Assembly: GCF_030151085.1 (NCBI RefSeq)
Contig: NZ_JASLER010000009.1
Span: 1-34,399 of the forward strand
Reading direction: 5' to 3'
Length of the DNA: 34,399 bases
DNA from: Bacteroides sp.
GTDB taxonomy: Bacteria; Bacteroidota; Bacteroidia; Bacteroidales; Bacteroidaceae
Part shown: positions 33,051 to 34,399 of the stretch, one piece after another
How the letters are laid out: each line of letters opens with the position of its first letter
Numbering within the stretch: position 1 is the first letter of the stretch
Notes under the pieces: generated by a model
What the model saw: the letters and a program-made list of their open reading frames with translations, nothing else
Database searches by the model: none
Told to the model about the DNA's origin: nothing
Translations under genes and position numbers: made by a program

Positions 33051-33443
33051 ATGATTGACTTTTTATCAATTGTACTCCTAATATTTGGAGTACTGCAAAT
33101 CATTCTCTTCTTCAAGATGTGGAGAATGACAAATAACATCAAAGAGATGAGAGACAAATATCTCAAGGAGGGATATCCTTATGGAGTATCTCCTGCCAAG
33201 ATTGAATTTATCATTGGTAATAAGGAGAAAGCAAAAGAAATGGCTTATAGAGAATTCATTTCTGATGTGAATATATTATACATAGACATATCAAAAAACA
33301 GAATAATGTCAGAAGAACAAGAATATACAAAGGAGTTTGAAAAATTAGAGAAGGAATTCAAAGAAAAATATGGAGATGCAGCATCTTCAATACAGTTCAG
33401 TGAATTTTCGTCTTTCGAGAATGCCAAGAAGATATTTAACTAA
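33051..33443 (+). CDS. Single-pass membrane protein of unknown function
   Basis: 130 residues. One N-terminal membrane helix (about 3-24), then a charged cytoplasmic domain; residues about 75-115 are rich in E and K (EEQEYTKEFEKLEKEFKEKYG) and probably form a coiled coil. Preceded by AGAAGGAG, one of few purine-rich ribosome-binding sequences here, although 30 bases from the ATG. It ends 13 bases before a secreted protein gene. Family not recognised. Confidence 0.7.
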   Translation: MIDFLSIVLLIFGVLQIILFFKMWRMTNNIKEMRDKYLKEGYPYGVSPAKIEFIIGNKEKAKEMAYREFISDVNILYIDISKNRIMSEEQEYTKEFEKLEKEFKEKYGDAASSIQFSEFSSFENAKKIFN

Positions 33444-33456
33444 AAGAACATACAAA

Positions 33457-34122
33457 ATGAAAAAGTTTCTATTCTTAATGATGACTGCATTAGCCATCCA
33501 AGTTAGTGCCCAAACAACAGTTAACCCTAAATTTACTGATCTGGACCATGCAAAAATAGCCTCGATGATGTTAGTCTATGCACCAGGCAAAGATATTATG
33601 TCAGGAACAAGTGCAGCTCTTATTGCAAACGATTCTATCAGCGTAATACAAAACAAAGAACTAAATCCTTACAAAGAATTTATCATTGAATCCTTCGGAA
33701 ATATGTCGGATTTAAAATTTGCAAACACCCCGTTTAAACCAGCACTTATAAAGTATTCAGGTGGGGATTGCCTCATATTTAAAAATGCATTATCGCAAAA
33801 TGTATATAACAATGCAAAAATAGACTCAAAAGAACGAGCAATACTTGTTTTCAATGATGTATTAAAAGCAGCAATAAGCAATATTGGCAAAAGTAAAGCA
33901 AAATCCCCACAATACATAGGTATTTTAGTTGTTTATAAATCAAAAGATTTCACAGAAGAATTTGATTCTGGTGACTATGAGTCTATTCTTGCTATTGTAC
34001 CTTTTAAGACAGCTAAATCATTCTATACATTAGATATAACAGAAGATGAAGTATTAGAAAAATCAAATATTATTTTGTATAAATTCAAGGATATTTTAAG
34101 AAGTGTAAGATTAAAATATTAA
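33457..34122 (+). CDS. Secreted protein of unknown function
   Basis: 221 residues from ATG 33457; the frame continues upstream inside the previous gene but has no signal there. Signal peptide MKKFLFLMMTALAIQVSAQ, so periplasmic or exported, with no lipobox. The mature part is mixed alpha/beta with no motif I recognise (for example GTSAALIANDSISVIQNKE, YIGILVVYKSKDFTEEFDSG). Lysine- and isoleucine-rich codon use is a little more AT-rich than the core genes nearby. Paired with the membrane protein just upstream and followed by a terminator. Confidence 0.72.
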   Translation: MKKFLFLMMTALAIQVSAQTTVNPKFTDLDHAKIASMMLVYAPGKDIMSGTSAALIANDSISVIQNKELNPYKEFIIESFGNMSDLKFANTPFKPALIKYSGGDCLIFKNALSQNVYNNAKIDSKERAILVFNDVLKAAISNIGKSKAKSPQYIGILVVYKSKDFTEEFDSGDYESILAIVPFKTAKSFYTLDITEDEVLEKSNIILYKFKDILRSVRLKY

Positions 34123-34176
34123 CATTTCAATTCTATCATCAAAAACTGTAATTGTATACTGATTATATTGTAAAAA

Positions 34177-34200
34177 GCCGGGTTAATCCCCGGCTATTTC
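34177..34200 (+). terminator. Terminator after the secreted protein gene
   Basis: GCCGGG (34177-34182) pairs with CCCGGC (34189-34194) around TTAATC, followed by TATTTCTTT. Confidence 0.7.
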
Positions 34201-34280
34201 TTTCCCTATATAAAATCCCCAATCAAACAAATCAATCAGCTTTCTGTTAGCTTCTCAAAGATGAAGAAGACAAAAAAAAT

Positions 34281-34399
34281 GGGTTCTTCGTCACTTTAGG
34301 TGCAATTTTACGTTTTGAAAGCTACAAGTTTCTCATATAATAACGCATAGCCTGCCCTATTGAACATTTGTCTCTTAATACATTTTATCTTGTTAACCG
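34281..34399 (-). mobile_element. End of an ISL3-like insertion sequence, cut by the window edge
   Basis: GGGTTCTTCGTCACTTTAGG at 34281-34300 resembles the terminal inverted repeats of ISL3-family elements, which often begin GGCTCTTCG or similar. The transposase stop lies only 27 bases inside this end. ISL3 elements usually create 8-bp target duplications; the outer flank here is AT-rich (34273-34280), but the other end is not visible. Confidence 0.65.
34308..34399 (-). CDS. ISL3-like transposase, C-terminal fragment
   Basis: 29 codons and a stop are visible; the gene runs off the right edge. The sequence contains NKIKCIKRQMFNRAGYALL, closely like the conserved C-terminal NxIKxxKRQMxGRAGxxLL motif of ISL3-family DDE transposases. 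It lies just inside an IS-end-like inverted repeat. Whether the whole element is intact cannot be seen. Confidence 0.75.
   Translation of the reverse strand, partial: VNKIKCIKRQMFNRAGYALLYEKLVAFKT

Overview
The window looks like a Bacteroides-type chromosome. Three things point there. Almost every transcription unit is preceded by a TAnnTTTG -7 box, in the best cases with TTTG 19-21 bases upstream, which is the Bacteroidota housekeeping promoter. Shine-Dalgarno sequences are mostly absent. Finally, the protein families (DUF4923-like protein, NspC, BlaI plus M56 peptidase, pyruvate phosphate dikinase, Cys22 lipoproteins) are characteristic of the group. The species cannot be fixed from sequence alone. 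Nearly all of the window is chromosomal core; the only mobile DNA seen is the end of an ISL3-like insertion sequence at the right edge.

Left part (1-8.8 kb): a minus-strand unit recR, membrane protein, GNAT acetyltransferase (cut by the window edge); engB with a DUF4923-like secreted protein on plus; a six-gene minus-strand tRNA cluster (3 Gly-GCC, 2 Leu-CAG, 1 Leu-GAG) with a textbook promoter; nspC (spermidine synthesis); a PcrA/UvrD helicase divergent from an Fe/Mn superoxide dismutase; and a ThiE/TenI-like protein.

Middle (8.8-21.3 kb): an orphan membrane histidine kinase, two very small membrane proteins (73 and 31 residues), pyruvate phosphate dikinase, an rRNA modification pair (RlmD-like m5U methyltransferase and RluD-like pseudouridine synthase), two tandem small lipoproteins, a beta-barrel outer-membrane protein, and a four-gene minus-strand operon: GT87-like membrane glycosyltransferase, DPM-like GT2 glycosyltransferase, NodB-type deacetylase, aldose-1-epimerase-like protein. 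That operon looks like lipid-linked glycan synthesis.

Right part (21.3-34.4 kb): a plus-strand operon map-rmuC-xpt-NCS2 permease (protein maturation, DNA recombination, xanthine salvage); a BlaI-type repressor with an M56 (BlaR1-like) membrane peptidase whose C-terminus is not a beta-lactam sensor but appears to be one or two ExbD-like periplasmic domains; a minus-strand unit lepA, CPA-type cation/proton exchanger, nhaA; a two-gene unit of unknown envelope/secreted proteins; and the ISL3-like end.

The most notable observations are the M56-ExbD-like fusion under BlaI-type control, the lepA/antiporter linkage, several multi-copy inverted-repeat elements in intergenic DNA (4.77-4.85 kb, 15.77-15.86 kb, 16.9-17.0 kb), and a 31-residue membrane protein with its own promoter. 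Promoter positions also show that several longest-possible ORF starts are wrong; corrected starts are given.
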